64,000 nt of DNA from Serratia sp. M24T3 (GTDB lineage Bacteria > Pseudomonadota > Gammaproteobacteria > Enterobacterales > Enterobacteriaceae), in NCBI RefSeq assembly GCF_000257645.1, contig NZ_AJHJ01000009.1, positions 107,304-171,303 on the forward strand. Reading direction: 5' to 3'. The notes under the pieces are model-generated. The model was not told the origin of the DNA. It was given only the letters and a program-made list of their open reading frames with translations, and ran no database searches. The position numbers and the translations under genes were made by a program. This document shows positions 23,655 to 35,373 of the stretch, one piece after another. Positions within the stretch are counted from its first letter, which is position 1, and each line of letters opens with the position of its first letter.

Positions 23655-24149
23655 TTACCGGGTTTTAATTACCAGGCGGTTAGTCTGTTTCACTTCTTCC
23701 ATTACCACATAGGTACGAGTGTCGTTAACACCCGGTAAACGAAGAAGCGTTTCGCCCAGCAGTTTACGGTAAGCAGACATATCAGGTACACGGGTTTTCA
23801 ACAAGTAGTCGAAGTCCCCGGAAACCAAGTGACACTCCTGAATATCTTCTAGTTTTTGTACTGCCGCATTGAATTGCTCAAACACGTCCGGTGCGCCACG
23901 GTTGAGGGTAATCTCAACAAACACCAGCAATGAAGCATCCAGATAATGAGGATTAAGCAAAGCAGTGTAGCCATGAATGAAATTCTGGCGTTCAAGACGA
24001 CGAACGCGTTCCAGACATGGTGTAGGTGACAAACCTACACGTTTGGAAAGCTCGACGTTAGAGATCCGGCCATCCTTTTGCAGCTCATTAAGAATGTTAC
24101 GGTCAATACGGTCGAGATCTTTTCCCGGACGTTTCTTGTTATCTACCAT
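23655..24149 (-). CDS. lrp: Leucine-responsive regulatory protein
   Basis: Global feast-or-famine regulator that binds DNA as octamers or hexadecamers, with leucine as effector. The product is 164 residues from the ATG at 24149 (MVDNKKRPGKDLDRID), the E. coli length; an upstream start at 24188 is not supported. The N-terminal helix-turn-helix is in SNVELSKRVGLSPTPCLERVRRLE, followed by the RAM effector domain (GDFDYLLKTRV). It is nearly identical to E. coli Lrp. Several genes here (serC, artPIQM, lysO) are of the kind Lrp controls, which is inference. Confidence 0.98.
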   Translation of the reverse strand: MVDNKKRPGKDLDRIDRNILNELQKDGRISNVELSKRVGLSPTPCLERVRRLERQNFIHGYTALLNPHYLDASLLVFVEITLNRGAPDVFEQFNAAVQKLEDIQECHLVSGDFDYLLKTRVPDMSAYRKLLGETLLRLPGVNDTRTYVVMEEVKQTNRLVIKTR

Positions 24150-25720
<1,571 letters not shown>

Positions 25721-25766
25721 TGTTACACAGCAGCAGTCAATGTTAACCATTTGATCTGCTAAAGAT

Positions 25767-25794
25767 AAAGGCGACCTTCGGGTCGCCTTTTTTG
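25767..25794 (+). terminator. Rho-independent terminator after trxB
   Basis: Stem AAAGGCGACC/GGTCGCCTTT with the stable TTCG tetraloop followed by TTT. Confidence 0.92.
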
Positions 25795-25946
25795 TTTGTA
25801 TTATACGCAGTTATTTGTAACAGTCGGAGTGTTCATCGCGGAAAAGACCCTGTAGAATATGCGGGCTTTCCGCCTGACATGGCAACAACTGACAATTGCA
25901 TCCTCAGCGGTGCTTTTTCGGCTTATGCGTTCTGCATTCGGCTAAC

Positions 25947-25976
25947 CTGGGATGAACAAAACTGGGATGAACAAAA
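25947..25976 (+). repeat. 15-base tandem duplication at the cydD start
   Basis: CTGGGATGAACAAAA occurs twice head to tail (25947-25961 and 25962-25976). Each copy contains an in-frame ATG, at 25952 and 25967, so cydD has two candidate starts five codons apart. Confidence 0.95.
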
Positions 25977-27739
25977 CACGGCAACAAGAATTAATCCGCT
26001 GGCTCAAGCAAGAAAGCTTGCGCGCCAAACGCTGGACTCGCCTCTCCATGATGCTTGGCCTTATCTCCGGTCTGCTCATTCTTGCTCAGGCCTGGTTGCT
26101 GGCCGGCCTGCTGCATAACCTGATAGTCAACCACGCACCGCGCGACACTCTGTTGCAAAGCTTCCTGTTTCTGGCCTTGACCTTTGCCCTACGCGCCGCG
26201 GTTACCTGGCTGCGAGAACAAGTGGGATTTATTTGTGGCCGAGTAATCCGTGAGGAAATGCGCAAGTTAGTGCTGGATCGCCTGCACCTACTTGGCCCGG
26301 CGTGTATTAAGGGCAAACCTGCGGGAAGCTGGGCCACGCTTGTCCTCGAACAAATTGAGGATATGCAGGATTATTACGCCCGCTACCTGCCGCAAATCTC
26401 TCTGGCGGGGATCATTCCCTTGCTGATCCTGGTAAGCATCTTCCCGATCAACTGGGCCGCCGGACTTATCCTTCTCGCCACCGCTCCACTGATCCCTATT
26501 TTTATGGCGCTGGTCGGCATGGGAGCGGCTGATGCCAATCGGCGTAACTTCCAGGCTTTGGCTCGATTAAGCGGCCAGTTCCTCGACAGCTTGCGCGGTC
26601 TTGATACTCTGCGACTGTTTTATCGTGCCGATGCTGAAATCAAGCAAATCAAGGATTCTACTGAAAACTTCCGCGCCCGTACCATGGAAGTTTTACGGTT
26701 AGCGTTTCTCTCTTCTGCCGTGCTTGAATTTTTTGCCTCTATCTCGATTGCCGTCGTCGCGGTTTATTTTGGTTTCTCTTATCTTGGCGAGCTTAATTTT
26801 GGCCATTACGGTACGCCTGTCACGTTATTTGCCGGTTTTCTGGTGCTGATTCTGGCCCCTGAATTCTTTCAGCCACTGCGTGATTTAGGGGTGTTTTATC
26901 ACGCCAAAGCGCAAGCGGTAGGTGCGGCCGAGAGTCTGGTAGAGTTTTTAACCGTTGAAGCTGAACAGCCGGTCAGCGGAACCGAACATTTTGCAACCTG
27001 TGAAACTGTCACGATAACCGCCACTAATCTGCAAATTATGTCGCCACAGGGCCAGCGCCTTGCCGGACCGCTGAATTTTGAGCTGACCGCGGGAAAAAGC
27101 GTGGCAATTGTCGGACTGAGCGGAGCCGGTAAAAGCTCGCTGATCAATGCCTTGCTGGGCTTTTTGCCTTATCAGGGCCAATTGAAAGTCAACGGACAAG
27201 AGCTTAAAGACACGTTAATGACAGAATGGCGACAGCAAATCAGCTGGGTGGGGCAAAATCCGCAGCTCACCGAGCCTACGCTACGACAGAACATTTTGTT
27301 GAGTCAGCCTAACGCCAGTGACAAGGAGTTGAATCAGGTGATGGAACAATCTTTTGTCAGCGAGTTTCTGCCCCTGCTGCCTGAAGGCATCGACACCTTG
27401 ATAGGTGAAGATGCCGCTCGCCTGTCGGTCGGGCAGGCACAGCGTGTAGCCGTCGCTCGCGCCCTGCTTTCTCCCTGCTTGCTGCTGTTGCTGGATGAAC
27501 CAACGGCCAGCCTCGATGCCGAAAGCGAGCAGCGGGTGATGAGCACGCTAAATAGCGCTGCCAAAAAACAAAGCACTCTATTGGTCACTCATCGGCTGGA
27601 AGCCACTGAGAAATATGATGAAGTTTGGGTCATGGACCACGGGCTGCTGGTAGAGAAAGGCAGTTATCAACAATTGCTGGCACAGTCGGGGCATTTTGCC
27701 CGCTTGCACGCCCAACAAGACAGGGATCTGCCGCTATGA
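25967..27739 (+). CDS. cydD: Cysteine/glutathione ABC exporter, CydD subunit
   Basis: Half of the CydDC ABC transporter that exports cysteine and glutathione to the periplasm and is needed for cytochrome bd assembly. The product is 590 residues from the second ATG (MNKTRQQELIRWLKQES), which matches the E. coli N-terminus; the first ATG at 25952 would add MNKTG. Membrane segments fill residues 20-310. The nucleotide-binding domain has Walker [11 protein letters not shown], signature LSVGQAQR and Walker B LLLLLDEPTAS. Its stop overlaps the cydC start (ATGA). Confidence 0.95.
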   Translation: MNKTRQQELIRWLKQESLRAKRWTRLSMMLGLISGLLILAQAWLLAGLLHNLIVNHAPRDTLLQSFLFLALTFALRAAVTWLREQVGFICGRVIREEMRKLVLDRLHLLGPACIKGKPAGSWATLVLEQIEDMQDYYARYLPQISLAGIIPLLILVSIFPINWAAGLILLATAPLIPIFMALVGMGAADANRRNFQALARLSGQFLDSLRGLDTLRLFYRADAEIKQIKDSTENFRARTMEVLRLAFLSSAVLEFFASISIAVVAVYFGFSYLGELNFGHYGTPVTLFAGFLVLILAPEFFQPLRDLGVFYHAKAQAVGAAESLVEFLTVEAEQPVSGTEHFATCETVTITATNLQIMSPQGQRLAGPLNFELTAGKSVAIVGLSGAGKSSLINALLGFLPYQGQLKVNGQELKDTLMTEWRQQISWVGQNPQLTEPTLRQNILLSQPNASDKELNQVMEQSFVSEFLPLLPEGIDTLIGEDAARLSVGQAQRVAVARALLSPCLLLLLDEPTASLDAESEQRVMSTLNSAAKKQSTLLVTHRLEATEKYDEVWVMDHGLLVEKGSYQQLLAQSGHFARLHAQQDRDLPL

Positions 27740-29409
27740 AAATCCTGTTACCGTATTTAGCACTTTATCGCCGACACTGGCTGCTCATGGCGCTGGGTAT
27801 TGTGCTTGCCATTGTGACCTTGCTGGCAAGTATTGGTTTGCTGGCATTATCTGGCTGGTTCCTGGCTGCAGCCTCTCTGGCAGGTCTGGCGGGGATTTAT
27901 ACTTTCAACTATATGCTGCCCGCCGCCGGAGTGCGTGGAGCGGCCATTTTCCGCACCGCAGGGCGCTATGCCGAGCGAGTTGTCAGTCACGACGCGACCT
28001 TCCGCGTGCTGGCACATTTGCGAGTATTCACTTTCAGCAAACTTTTGCCGCTGTCTCCCGGTGGGCTGGCCGGTTTCCAAAAAGCCGAAATTCTTAATCG
28101 ACTGGTCGCCGATGTAGATACCCTTGACCATCTTTACCTGCGCGTTATTTCGCCACTAATTTCAGCGCTAGTGGTCATTGTCGCAGTCACCATTGGGTTG
28201 AGTTTTGTTGATGTGAAGTTAGCGCTCACGCTCGGCGGCATTATGCTGACACTGCTGGTGCTGCTACCGGTAATTTTCTATCGCGCGGGTCAGCCTATTG
28301 GCCATGGCCTGACGCAGCTGCGCGGAGAATATCGCGCCCAGTTAGGCGGCTGGTTGCAGGGTCAGTCGGAGCTGGTGATTTTCGGTGCCGAAGCACAGAG
28401 CCGCAAAACGCTGGATGAAATCGAACGACGCTGGCTTGACCGCCAGCAGCAGCAGGCGAAACTCTCCGGCCTATCACAGGCCTTGGTGATTGCCACTTCG
28501 GGTTTGACCCTGTGCCTGCTGTTATGGCTGGCATCGGGTGGTGTTGGCAGTTTACCTGCCCCCGGTGCTTTGCTGGCACTGTTTGTCTTTACCCCATTGG
28601 CGGCCTTTGAAGCTTTGGGGCCAGTCGCCGGAGCCTTCCAGCATCTTGGACAGGTCATGGCCTCTGCGGGTCGCGTGACGCAGATTATCAGCCAGCGCCC
28701 CGTCGTCACCTTCCCCGACAAAGGTCCTGGGGGTGAAACGACAGCTTTCTTATCGATTCAAGATGTGAGTTTTACCTATCCCGGACAACCCCAGCCAGTA
28801 TTGCAAGAAGTCAGTCTGGAGATCCAGCCCGGCGAGCATATTGCCTTGCTGGGTAAAACCGGCTGTGGCAAATCGACACTGGCTCAGTTACTGACCCGCG
28901 CGTGGGACCCTCAGGAGGGCCGTATTCAGCTTAACGGGGTTTCGTTAGTAGATTATCAAGAATCAAGCTTGCGCAGCATGGTGACGGTTCTGAGTCAGCG
29001 AGTGCACATATTTAACAGCACTTTACGTGACAATCTCCTGCTGGCAGCTCCGCAAAGCAGCGATGAAAAGCTGTCTGAGGTATTACGCCTGGTAGAATTG
29101 GGCAGTTTGCTTGATGATACAGGGCTGAATGCCTGGCTTGGCGAGGGCGGCAGGCAGCTCTCCGGCGGGGAGCAACGGCGTCTCGGATTGGCGCGGGCGC
29201 TGCTACATGATGCTCCGCTGTGGATACTGGATGAGCCTACGGAAGGTTTGGATACCGAAACTGAACGCCATATTCTGGCCTTGCTCGACAGTTACTGTAA
29301 AAACAAAACCTTGCTAATGATAACCCATCGCCTCACGGGTATCGATAAAATGGATCGTGTCTGCATCATGTCTGATGGGAAAATAGCGGCGTCGCCGGCA
29401 CGGCTATAA
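27736..29409 (+). CDS. cydC: Cysteine/glutathione ABC exporter, CydC subunit
   Basis: Partner subunit of CydD in the heterodimeric thiol exporter. The product is 557 residues (E. coli 573) from the ATG at 27736, inside the ATGA overlap with cydD, which points to translational coupling. Membrane segments lie in the first 300 residues; the ATPase domain has Walker A GKTGCGKSTL, signature LSGGEQRR and Walker B LWILDEPTEG. A longer in-frame extension into cydD (from 27625) is not conserved. Confidence 0.95.
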   Translation: MKILLPYLALYRRHWLLMALGIVLAIVTLLASIGLLALSGWFLAAASLAGLAGIYTFNYMLPAAGVRGAAIFRTAGRYAERVVSHDATFRVLAHLRVFTFSKLLPLSPGGLAGFQKAEILNRLVADVDTLDHLYLRVISPLISALVVIVAVTIGLSFVDVKLALTLGGIMLTLLVLLPVIFYRAGQPIGHGLTQLRGEYRAQLGGWLQGQSELVIFGAEAQSRKTLDEIERRWLDRQQQQAKLSGLSQALVIATSGLTLCLLLWLASGGVGSLPAPGALLALFVFTPLAAFEALGPVAGAFQHLGQVMASAGRVTQIISQRPVVTFPDKGPGGETTAFLSIQDVSFTYPGQPQPVLQEVSLEIQPGEHIALLGKTGCGKSTLAQLLTRAWDPQEGRIQLNGVSLVDYQESSLRSMVTVLSQRVHIFNSTLRDNLLLAAPQSSDEKLSEVLRLVELGSLLDDTGLNAWLGEGGRQLSGGEQRRLGLARALLHDAPLWILDEPTEGLDTETERHILALLDSYCKNKTLLMITHRLTGIDKMDRVCIMSDGKIAASPARL

Positions 29410-29445
29410 TCATCATTCTGAAACTTTTTTTGATTGAGACTTTTT

Positions 29446-30174
29446 ATGCGCCTGGTGCAGCTTTCTGCCAATTCAATTCGCTTTCCCGACCCAGAGACCG
29501 CGCTGCGCCAACCCAACGGCTTGCTGGCGATTGGCGGTGACCTCTCCCCCACGCGCCTGCTTTCGGCCTATGCAGGCGGCATTTTTCCGTGGTTTGAACC
29601 CGGAGAAGAAATCCTCTGGTGGTCGCCCGATCCACGAGCGATTCTGATTCCGCAAGAGCGTCACATCAGCCGCAGCCTGAGACGTTTTCTACGCCAATCA
29701 GACTACTGCTACACCCTGAACCGGGCGTTTGGACAGGTCATCTCGGCCTGTGCCGAAGACCGCGAGGGTGGAACCTGGATTGGCCCATTGGTGCAAAAAG
29801 GCTATCTTGCGCTGCATCGGCAGGGTCATGCACATTCGATCGAGGTCTGGTCCAAAGGCGAACTGGTCGGTGGAATTTACGGCGTGGCGATAGGTGGACT
29901 ATTTTGCGGCGAGTCGATGTTCAGCCGTCGTATCAACGCATCCAAGTGCGCAATCATGGCTTTTTGCCAATATTTTACCGCTCAGGGGGGAGAACTGGTT
30001 GACTGTCAGGTGATCAACCCTCACACTGCGTCGCTGGGTGCGAGAGAGATCCCCCGCCGCCAATTTTTGCAGCAGTTATCCCGACTTTCGCAACTCACGT
30101 TGCCACCGGAATGCTGGTTGCCACAAGACTTACCCCCACATGACGTTGATTTGCCATCCCTCCTGAAGGAATAG
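29446..30174 (+). CDS. aat: Leucyl/phenylalanyl-tRNA--protein transferase
   Basis: Adds Leu or Phe from charged tRNA to N-terminal Arg or Lys of proteins, making N-degrons for ClpS-ClpAP. The product is 242 residues (E. coli 234) from the ATG at 29446 ([14 protein letters not shown]). The core motifs [34 protein letters not shown] and CGESMFS are all present. The degradation partners clpA and clpS lie 0.6-3 kb away, as in E. coli. Confidence 0.96.
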   Translation: MRLVQLSANSIRFPDPETALRQPNGLLAIGGDLSPTRLLSAYAGGIFPWFEPGEEILWWSPDPRAILIPQERHISRSLRRFLRQSDYCYTLNRAFGQVISACAEDREGGTWIGPLVQKGYLALHRQGHAHSIEVWSKGELVGGIYGVAIGGLFCGESMFSRRINASKCAIMAFCQYFTAQGGELVDCQVINPHTASLGAREIPRRQFLQQLSRLSQLTLPPECWLPQDLPPHDVDLPSLLKE

Positions 30175-30203
30175 GGAATGTGTGCGGAAAACGCCAACAA
30201 TTC

Positions 30204-30232
30204 TTTACATAATGTGGGTTTTTCGGCATTAT
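30204..30232 (+). promoter_or_regulatory. Sigma-70 type promoter of infA
   Basis: TTTACA (30204-30209) and CATTAT (30227-30232) are exactly 17 bases apart and lie 43 bases upstream of the infA start. Confidence 0.5.
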
Positions 30233-30259
30233 CTTGCCGGTTAAAAACTATGGTAGTAA

Positions 30260-30493
<234 letters not shown>

Positions 30494-30646
30494 TAGGCTC
30501 ACTCATCGCTGATTCATCCCGCGATACCTGAGGTTACCCATTTCGCTCTTCCACAGTCAGAAATGATACGTGGCAAGGGCGTTTTGTGGTTTCCGCTATT
30601 TAGCGCCTAAAGCTGCTTCAGAAGATAATACGGATTTACCGATGTA

Positions 30647-30676
30647 AAAAAGGCGATGTCTTCACATCGCCTTTTT
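30647..30676. terminator. Bidirectional terminator between infA and clpA
   Basis: A 12-bp stem (AAAAAGGCGATG and complement) with a 6-base loop is flanked by A and T runs, so it can act on both the infA and the convergent clpA transcripts. Confidence 0.9.
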
Positions 30677-30702
30677 CTATTTTAACACTTCAAATCAAAA
30701 GA

Positions 30703-32982
30703 TTAGTGCACCGCACCCTCTTCTTTGATCTTCTGCGCACTCATAAAGTGATAGGTCAGTTTATCGGCCACTTTATCCAAAGCTACGGAAACTGAACCTC
30801 CATCGACCAGCGAACCGAACAGCAGTTCATTAGCCAACGGTTTCTTCAGATTTTCCTGCACGATACGCGTCATTGGACGAGCGCCCATTGCACGATCGTA
30901 ACCTTTAACTGACAGCCAGTCGCGCGCTTCATCGCTAACTTCAAGCGACACGCCTTTCGCATCCAGCTGAGCCTGCAGTTCGACGATGAATTTATCGACA
31001 ACCTGCTGGATAACCTCAGGAGACAGATGATTAAACCAAATCACGTTGTCCAGGCGGTTACGGAACTCAGGGGTAAACACTTTCTTGATCTCTTCCATCG
31101 CATCAGGGCTGTTGTCCTGATGGATAAGACCAATCGATTTACGCTCTGTCTCACGCACACCGGCATTGGTGGTCATTACCAGTATCACATTACGGAAGTC
31201 GGCTTTACGGCCGTTGTTGTCGGTCAGCGTCCCGTTATCCATTACCTGCAACAGCAGGTTAAAGACATCTGGGTGGGCTTTCTCGATTTCATCGAGCAGC
31301 ACTACGGCGTGCGGATGCTTGATTACAGCATCAGTCAACAAACCGCCCTGATCAAAACCAACATAACCTGGAGGAGCACCAATCAAACGGCTCACGGTGT
31401 GACGCTCCATGTATTCCGACATATCAAAACGCAGCAGTTCGATATCCAGCGCTTTTGCCAACTGAACCGTTACCTCGGTTTTACCGACGCCAGTTGGACC
31501 CGCGAACAGGAACGAACCAACAGGTTTACGGTCCTGACTCAGGCCGGCACGGCTCATTTTGATCGCTTCAGTCAAAGCTTCAACGGCATTGTCCTGCCCG
31601 AATACCAGCATTTTCAGGCGATCGCCGAGGTTTTTCAGCACGTCACGGTCGGTGGCTGACACGGTTTTCTCTGGAATACGGGCAATTCGAGCAACTACGC
31701 TTTCGATATCGCTGACGTTAACCGTTTTCTTGCGTTTGCTGACCGGCATCAGCCGAGCACGCGCACCCGCTTCGTCAATCACGTCGATTGCCTTATCAGG
31801 CAGGTGACGATCGTTGATGTATTTTACCGACAACTCAACCGCTGCACGCACCGCTTTCGCGGTATAACGTACGTCGTGATGCGCTTCGTATTTGGTTTTC
31901 AGACCATTGATGATCTGCACTGTTTCTTCAGGAGATGGCTCGGTAATATCAATTTTCTGGAAACGACGCGCAAGCGCACGATCCTTCTCAAAGATACTGC
32001 TGAACTCCTGATAGGTAGTTGAACCAATTACGCGGATCTTGCCGCTGGAGAGCAGCGGTTTGATCAAATTAGCCGCATCAACCTGGCCACCGGACGCCGC
32101 ACCTGCACCAATGATCGTGTGGATCTCATCGATAAACAGAATGCTGTTTTTGTCCTGTTCCAGCTGTTTCAGCAACGATTTAAAACGTTTTTCGAAGTCG
32201 CCGCGGTATTTAGTACCCGCAAGCAGTGAGCCAATGTCTAAAGAATAGAGCGTACAGTCGGCCATGATTTCAGGCACATCGCCCTGTTCAATACGCCAGG
32301 CGAGACCCTCGGCGATAGCTGTTTTACCGACACCGGACTCACCCACCAGCAGCGGGTTGTTTTTACGGCGACGGCACAGCACCTGAATAGCACGTTCCAA
32401 TTCTTTATCACGGCCAATCAGCGGGTCAATGCCACCAACGCGCGCCAATTGGTTGAGATTTGTGGTGAAGTTCTCCATACGATCTTCCCCTGCCGACTGC
32501 TCTTCGTTAACCGGGTTCTCCGCATTGTTCGGAGCCTGGCTCGCTTCGTCTTTACGCGTACCGTGGGAGATAAAGTTCACCACGTCAAGGCGGCTGACAT
32601 CATGCTTACGCAGCAGATAAGCAGCCTGAGATTCCTGTTCACTAAAGATGGCAACCAGCACGTTCGCGCCGGAAACTTCACTTCGGCCTGAAGACTGCAC
32701 ATGGAAAACAGCGCGTTGCAACACACGTTGGAAACTCAACGTAGGCTGGGTATCACGCTCTTCTTCGCTAGCGGGTAAAGTGGGTGTGGTCTGTTCGATG
32801 AAGGCTTCCAATTCCTGACGTAAGGCCACTAAATCGACCGTACAGGCCTCAAGCGCTTCACGAGCTGCCGGGTTGCTCAGCAACGCCAACAGCAGGTGCT
32901 CGACGGTCATAAACTCATGCCGGTGCTCGCGGGCTCTTGCGAAAGCCATATTGAGACTGAGTTCAAGTTCTTGATTGAGCAT
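30703..32982 (-). CDS. clpA: ATP-dependent Clp protease ATP-binding subunit ClpA
   Basis: Hexameric AAA+ unfoldase that feeds substrates to ClpP. The product is 759 residues (E. coli 758) from the ATG at 32982, which has GGGAGG five bases upstream; the GTG two codons earlier lies inside that ribosome site. The N-domain (1-143) binds ClpS. The first AAA+ ring has Walker [14 protein letters not shown] and the second [10 protein letters not shown], with Walker [10 protein letters not shown] and VVLLDEIEK. The ClpP-binding loop IGLI is in [10 protein letters not shown]. It follows clpS by 27 bases. Confidence 0.97.
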   Translation of the reverse strand: MLNQELELSLNMAFARAREHRHEFMTVEHLLLALLSNPAAREALEACTVDLVALRQELEAFIEQTTPTLPASEEERDTQPTLSFQRVLQRAVFHVQSSGRSEVSGANVLVAIFSEQESQAAYLLRKHDVSRLDVVNFISHGTRKDEASQAPNNAENPVNEEQSAGEDRMENFTTNLNQLARVGGIDPLIGRDKELERAIQVLCRRRKNNPLLVGESGVGKTAIAEGLAWRIEQGDVPEIMADCTLYSLDIGSLLAGTKYRGDFEKRFKSLLKQLEQDKNSILFIDEIHTIIGAGAASGGQVDAANLIKPLLSSGKIRVIGSTTYQEFSSIFEKDRALARRFQKIDITEPSPEETVQIINGLKTKYEAHHDVRYTAKAVRAAVELSVKYINDRHLPDKAIDVIDEAGARARLMPVSKRKKTVNVSDIESVVARIARIPEKTVSATDRDVLKNLGDRLKMLVFGQDNAVEALTEAIKMSRAGLSQDRKPVGSFLFAGPTGVGKTEVTVQLAKALDIELLRFDMSEYMERHTVSRLIGAPPGYVGFDQGGLLTDAVIKHPHAVVLLDEIEKAHPDVFNLLLQVMDNGTLTDNNGRKADFRNVILVMTTNAGVRETERKSIGLIHQDNSPDAMEEIKKVFTPEFRNRLDNVIWFNHLSPEVIQQVVDKFIVELQAQLDAKGVSLEVSDEARDWLSVKGYDRAMGARPMTRIVQENLKKPLANELLFGSLVDGGSVSVALDKVADKLTYHFMSAQKIKEEGAVH

Positions 32983-33009
32983 AGGCACCTCCCAAATAGA
33001 TTGCCTTAA

Positions 33010-33330
33010 TCAGGCTTTTTCCAGCGTACACAGCAACGGATGCTCGTTCTCCTTAGCGTAGCTATTCACATGTGCGACTTTGGTTTCAGCAACTTCTGCA
33101 GTATAGATCCCGCAAACGGCCTTGCCTTTGTAGTGCACTGTAAGCATCAGTTGCGTTGCACGTTCAATATCATAAGAAAAGAACTTTTGCAGCACGTCAA
33201 TCACAAATTCCATTGGAGTGTAATCGTCGTTGTTTAATATAACTTTATACATAGATGGCGGTTTTAGCTCTTCCTTTTGTTTATCTGCCGCCAAATGTTC
33301 AAAATTTTGCCAATCCTGATTGTCGCCCAT
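33010..33330 (-). CDS. clpS: ATP-dependent Clp protease adaptor ClpS
   Basis: Adaptor that binds N-degron substrates (N-terminal Leu, Phe, Tyr, Trp) and hands them to ClpA. The product is 106 residues, as in E. coli, from the ATG at 33330; an in-frame GTG at 33387 would give 125 residues with an unconserved extension. [20 protein letters not shown] and the following HYKGKAVCG hold the acidic and histidine residues of the binding pocket. It is the first gene of clpS-clpA. Confidence 0.96.
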   Translation of the reverse strand: MGDNQDWQNFEHLAADKQKEELKPPSMYKVILNNDDYTPMEFVIDVLQKFFSYDIERATQLMLTVHYKGKAVCGIYTAEVAETKVAHVNSYAKENEHPLLCTLEKA

Positions 33331-33772
33331 TGCCTGTCCGCTACCCTTTGCATCTAGAAATTTGTTAGAAACAGTTTGATCCGACACCTTGCGAAAGATG
33401 TATCACGTTGCATCTCGTCTCGGGTCACCAGATTACTCCAGTTATTTTACCATTTTTTAGACTTCCATGCCGCAGGACATAAACTGCGCCATTTAGCAGG
33501 CTATCTGCCGTAAAATAGGCCTAAAAAATCTCAATATCGTTACCTGCTTCAAACTTTGGTTATCTACCTGCCCCAGACAAATAGCCATCTCTTGACGTCT
33601 TAGACTAATACACTAGAGTGTAAATTTATAAGCCGGATGAGCTGCGGCACATCATCATTTTTTGCGTATTTTCCAACGGTAATACGCCTAAAACCCCACA
33701 ATATTTTGATTTTGTGGTGCAGGCTTTAACTCTTTATTACTACCACCATAGTCATGAGAGGGATATGAGAGC
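33331..33772. promoter_or_regulatory. Gene-free divergent region between clpS and cspD
   Basis: About 440 bases with no ORF or repeat family. Two short inverted repeats precede cspD: GCGTATT (33664-33670) with AATACGC (33681-33687), and CCACAA (33696-33701) with TTGTGG (33712-33717). They would lie in or near the cspD leader; function unknown. Confidence 0.4.
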
Positions 33773-33994
33773 ATGGAGACGGGTACTGTTAAATGGTTCA
33801 ATAATGCTAAAGGCTTTGGTTTCATCTGTCCTGTCGGCGGCGGCGAAGACATCTTCGCACATTACTCCACCATTAAAATGGAGGGTTATCGGACGCTAAA
33901 AGCCGGGCAACAGGTCAGTTATGACGTTCATGAGGGACCCAAAGGAAACCATGCCAGCATTATCATTCCAGTGGAAACTGAAGTGGTCGCCTGA
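33773..33994 (+). CDS. cspD: Cold shock-like protein CspD
   Basis: Single-stranded nucleic-acid-binding protein of the cold-shock fold. E. coli CspD is induced in stationary phase, not by cold, and inhibits replication. The product is 73 residues with RNP1 KGFGFI and RNP2 DIFAHY, and VGGGEDIFAHYSTIKMEGYRTLKAGQ aligned in its CspD-specific parts. It is divergent from clpS-clpA, as in E. coli. Confidence 0.94.
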   Translation: METGTVKWFNNAKGFGFICPVGGGEDIFAHYSTIKMEGYRTLKAGQQVSYDVHEGPKGNHASIIIPVETEVVA

Positions 33995-34043
33995 CGACCA
34001 AACTCAACCCCAGGTGATAACAGCAAACAATCATGCAAACTTT

Positions 34044-34080
34044 ATAAAATACCAGTCGCTCGTTGGCTGGTATTTTATTT
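34044..34080 (+). terminator. Rho-independent terminator after cspD
   Basis: A perfect 12-bp stem ATAAAATACCAG and complement with an 11-base loop, the 3' arm including a T-rich run. Confidence 0.75.
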
Positions 34081-34218
34081 ATGGGGGAGAATGAGTATCT
34101 CTTCAAGCCTTGATGTAAAAAAAATTAACTTTATTTATCTCTTCATTAGAAATCAGACTTTTCCGTTAATTTAAAATTCTGGTTTCACTTCACAATCTTC
34201 TTAATTTACTCACAATCC

Positions 34219-34256
34219 TGTTGTTACAAGGTTTAAGATCCTGCAACTAATATAGT
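34219..34256 (+). promoter_or_regulatory. Candidate PhoP box and -10 of ybjX-like gene
   Basis: TGTTGT-N5-GGTTTA (34219-34235) resembles the PhoP direct repeat (T/G)GTTTA-N5-(T/G)GTTTA, with the second half perfect and the first 4 of 6. TAATAT starts 12 bases later, the usual spacing; TATAGT at 34251-34256 is an alternative -10. virK and ybjX relatives are PhoP-regulated in Salmonella, which fits. Confidence 0.45.
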
Positions 34257-34282
34257 GTCAATGTCTCTTATGGTCTCTCAAT

Positions 34283-35227
34283 ATGTCAATTCTTAGCTAC
34301 CCTGCTTCAGGCGCGAAACCGCAGTCTGGCCTTGCGCTGATCTCGTCGTTGGTAACCGGGAAGAATAAACCGGGAAGAATGTGGCAAAAGCCTGCCTATA
34401 GACTTAAGTTTATGATCCGAAGCCTGATGTTCCCCAAAGCAACGTTAAAGGTCATGAACGAGCTGGCTTCAAACCCAATGCGAAATGAAATTCTGCATGC
34501 ACAGCCTACTCTGCCGTGCAAAGTGCATCGCACCTATCTAGCGGTGAATATGCTTCGCGAACAGCACGCCAGTGGTCTGTGCGATCACTATCGATTCATT
34601 CGAGAACGCATGCCACAGGCAATGCAGTTAGGGCACCTTGAGAGAGAACACTTCAAGCTGGCTTCATTTTTAGGTAAAGACGAAGCGACTTACTCAATTA
34701 GCATGAATTCTTCGCTGCATCTCGATAAAGAAGGTGAAATTACCCTTAGATTTCTTGATGAAAATGACGAGCCGCTGGCTAATGTCACTTTTGCATTAAT
34801 TAATTTCCAGGGGCTTTCTACATTATTTATTGGCGCGATTCAGGGCCCAAGCCAAAATATTGATCACACCAGGATTCAACAAGCGACAAAAGCCTGTCAC
34901 GGTCTTTTTCCGAAAAGAGTATTAATGGAAGCCGTACTGCTTTTTGCAGAAAAGATGAATATGCAGCAAGTCTTTGCCGTGGGTAATCAAACACATATTT
35001 ATGCCAACCCGCGCTACAGTAAACGCAAAAAGTCTATTTTTGCCGACTATGACTCTTTCTGGGAAACGCTGGGAGCGCATCAGCATCCCAACGGGTATTT
35101 TCATTTTCCCGCGCAGGTCAAACACCGCTCGCTGGACGACATCGCGAGTAAAAAGCGCGCAGAATACCGCCGCCGCTACCAGTTGCTGGATGAGATGGAA
35201 ACGCAGATCCGCAACAGATTCAACTAA
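34283..35227 (+). CDS. ybjX: VirK/YbjX family protein (DUF535)
   Basis: Cytoplasmic protein of the VirK/YbjX family, linked in Salmonella and Shigella to resistance to antimicrobial peptides and to virulence; no biochemical activity is established. The product is 314 residues (E. coli YbjX about 330). Family segments include NMLREQHASGLCDHYRFI, GLSTLFIGAIQGP and FAVGNQTHIYANPRYSKRK near the C-terminus. No signal peptide. The position between cspD and ybjD matches E. coli apart from the missing macAB. The ATG has only a weak ribosome site. Confidence 0.88.
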   Translation: MSILSYPASGAKPQSGLALISSLVTGKNKPGRMWQKPAYRLKFMIRSLMFPKATLKVMNELASNPMRNEILHAQPTLPCKVHRTYLAVNMLREQHASGLCDHYRFIRERMPQAMQLGHLEREHFKLASFLGKDEATYSISMNSSLHLDKEGEITLRFLDENDEPLANVTFALINFQGLSTLFIGAIQGPSQNIDHTRIQQATKACHGLFPKRVLMEAVLLFAEKMNMQQVFAVGNQTHIYANPRYSKRKKSIFADYDSFWETLGAHQHPNGYFHFPAQVKHRSLDDIASKKRAEYRRRYQLLDEMETQIRNRFN

Positions 35228-35248
35228 GTATTCTGTTATCCCAAATCG

Positions 35249-35373
35249 ATATTCTATGTAATTGGCGCTGCAACAAGGCGGCAAGTGCGTGAATCCCGAT
35301 GAGCTGACTCAGGTCAGTGATTCAGGGGAACCCGCGCAGCCAACCAAGTGGCAGCCTCAAATACGTCGAGTAT
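35249..35373 (+). repeat. Diverged ERIC-like element between ybjX and ybjD
   Basis: Keeps the ERIC left end (GTAATTGGCGCTGCAACAAG then GCGGCAAG), a variant core and the GCGCAGCCAAC right arm, ending in CGAGTAT. The end coincides with the complement of the ybjD stop codon. Confidence 0.75.

Noticed and set aside
27625..27735. Longer start for cydC inside cydD
   Set aside because: The extension is not conserved; the ATGA overlap at 27736 is the usual coupled start.
30494..30702. tRNA gene expected after infA
   Set aside because: I looked for a cloverleaf and the GTTCGAATCC-type arm and found none.
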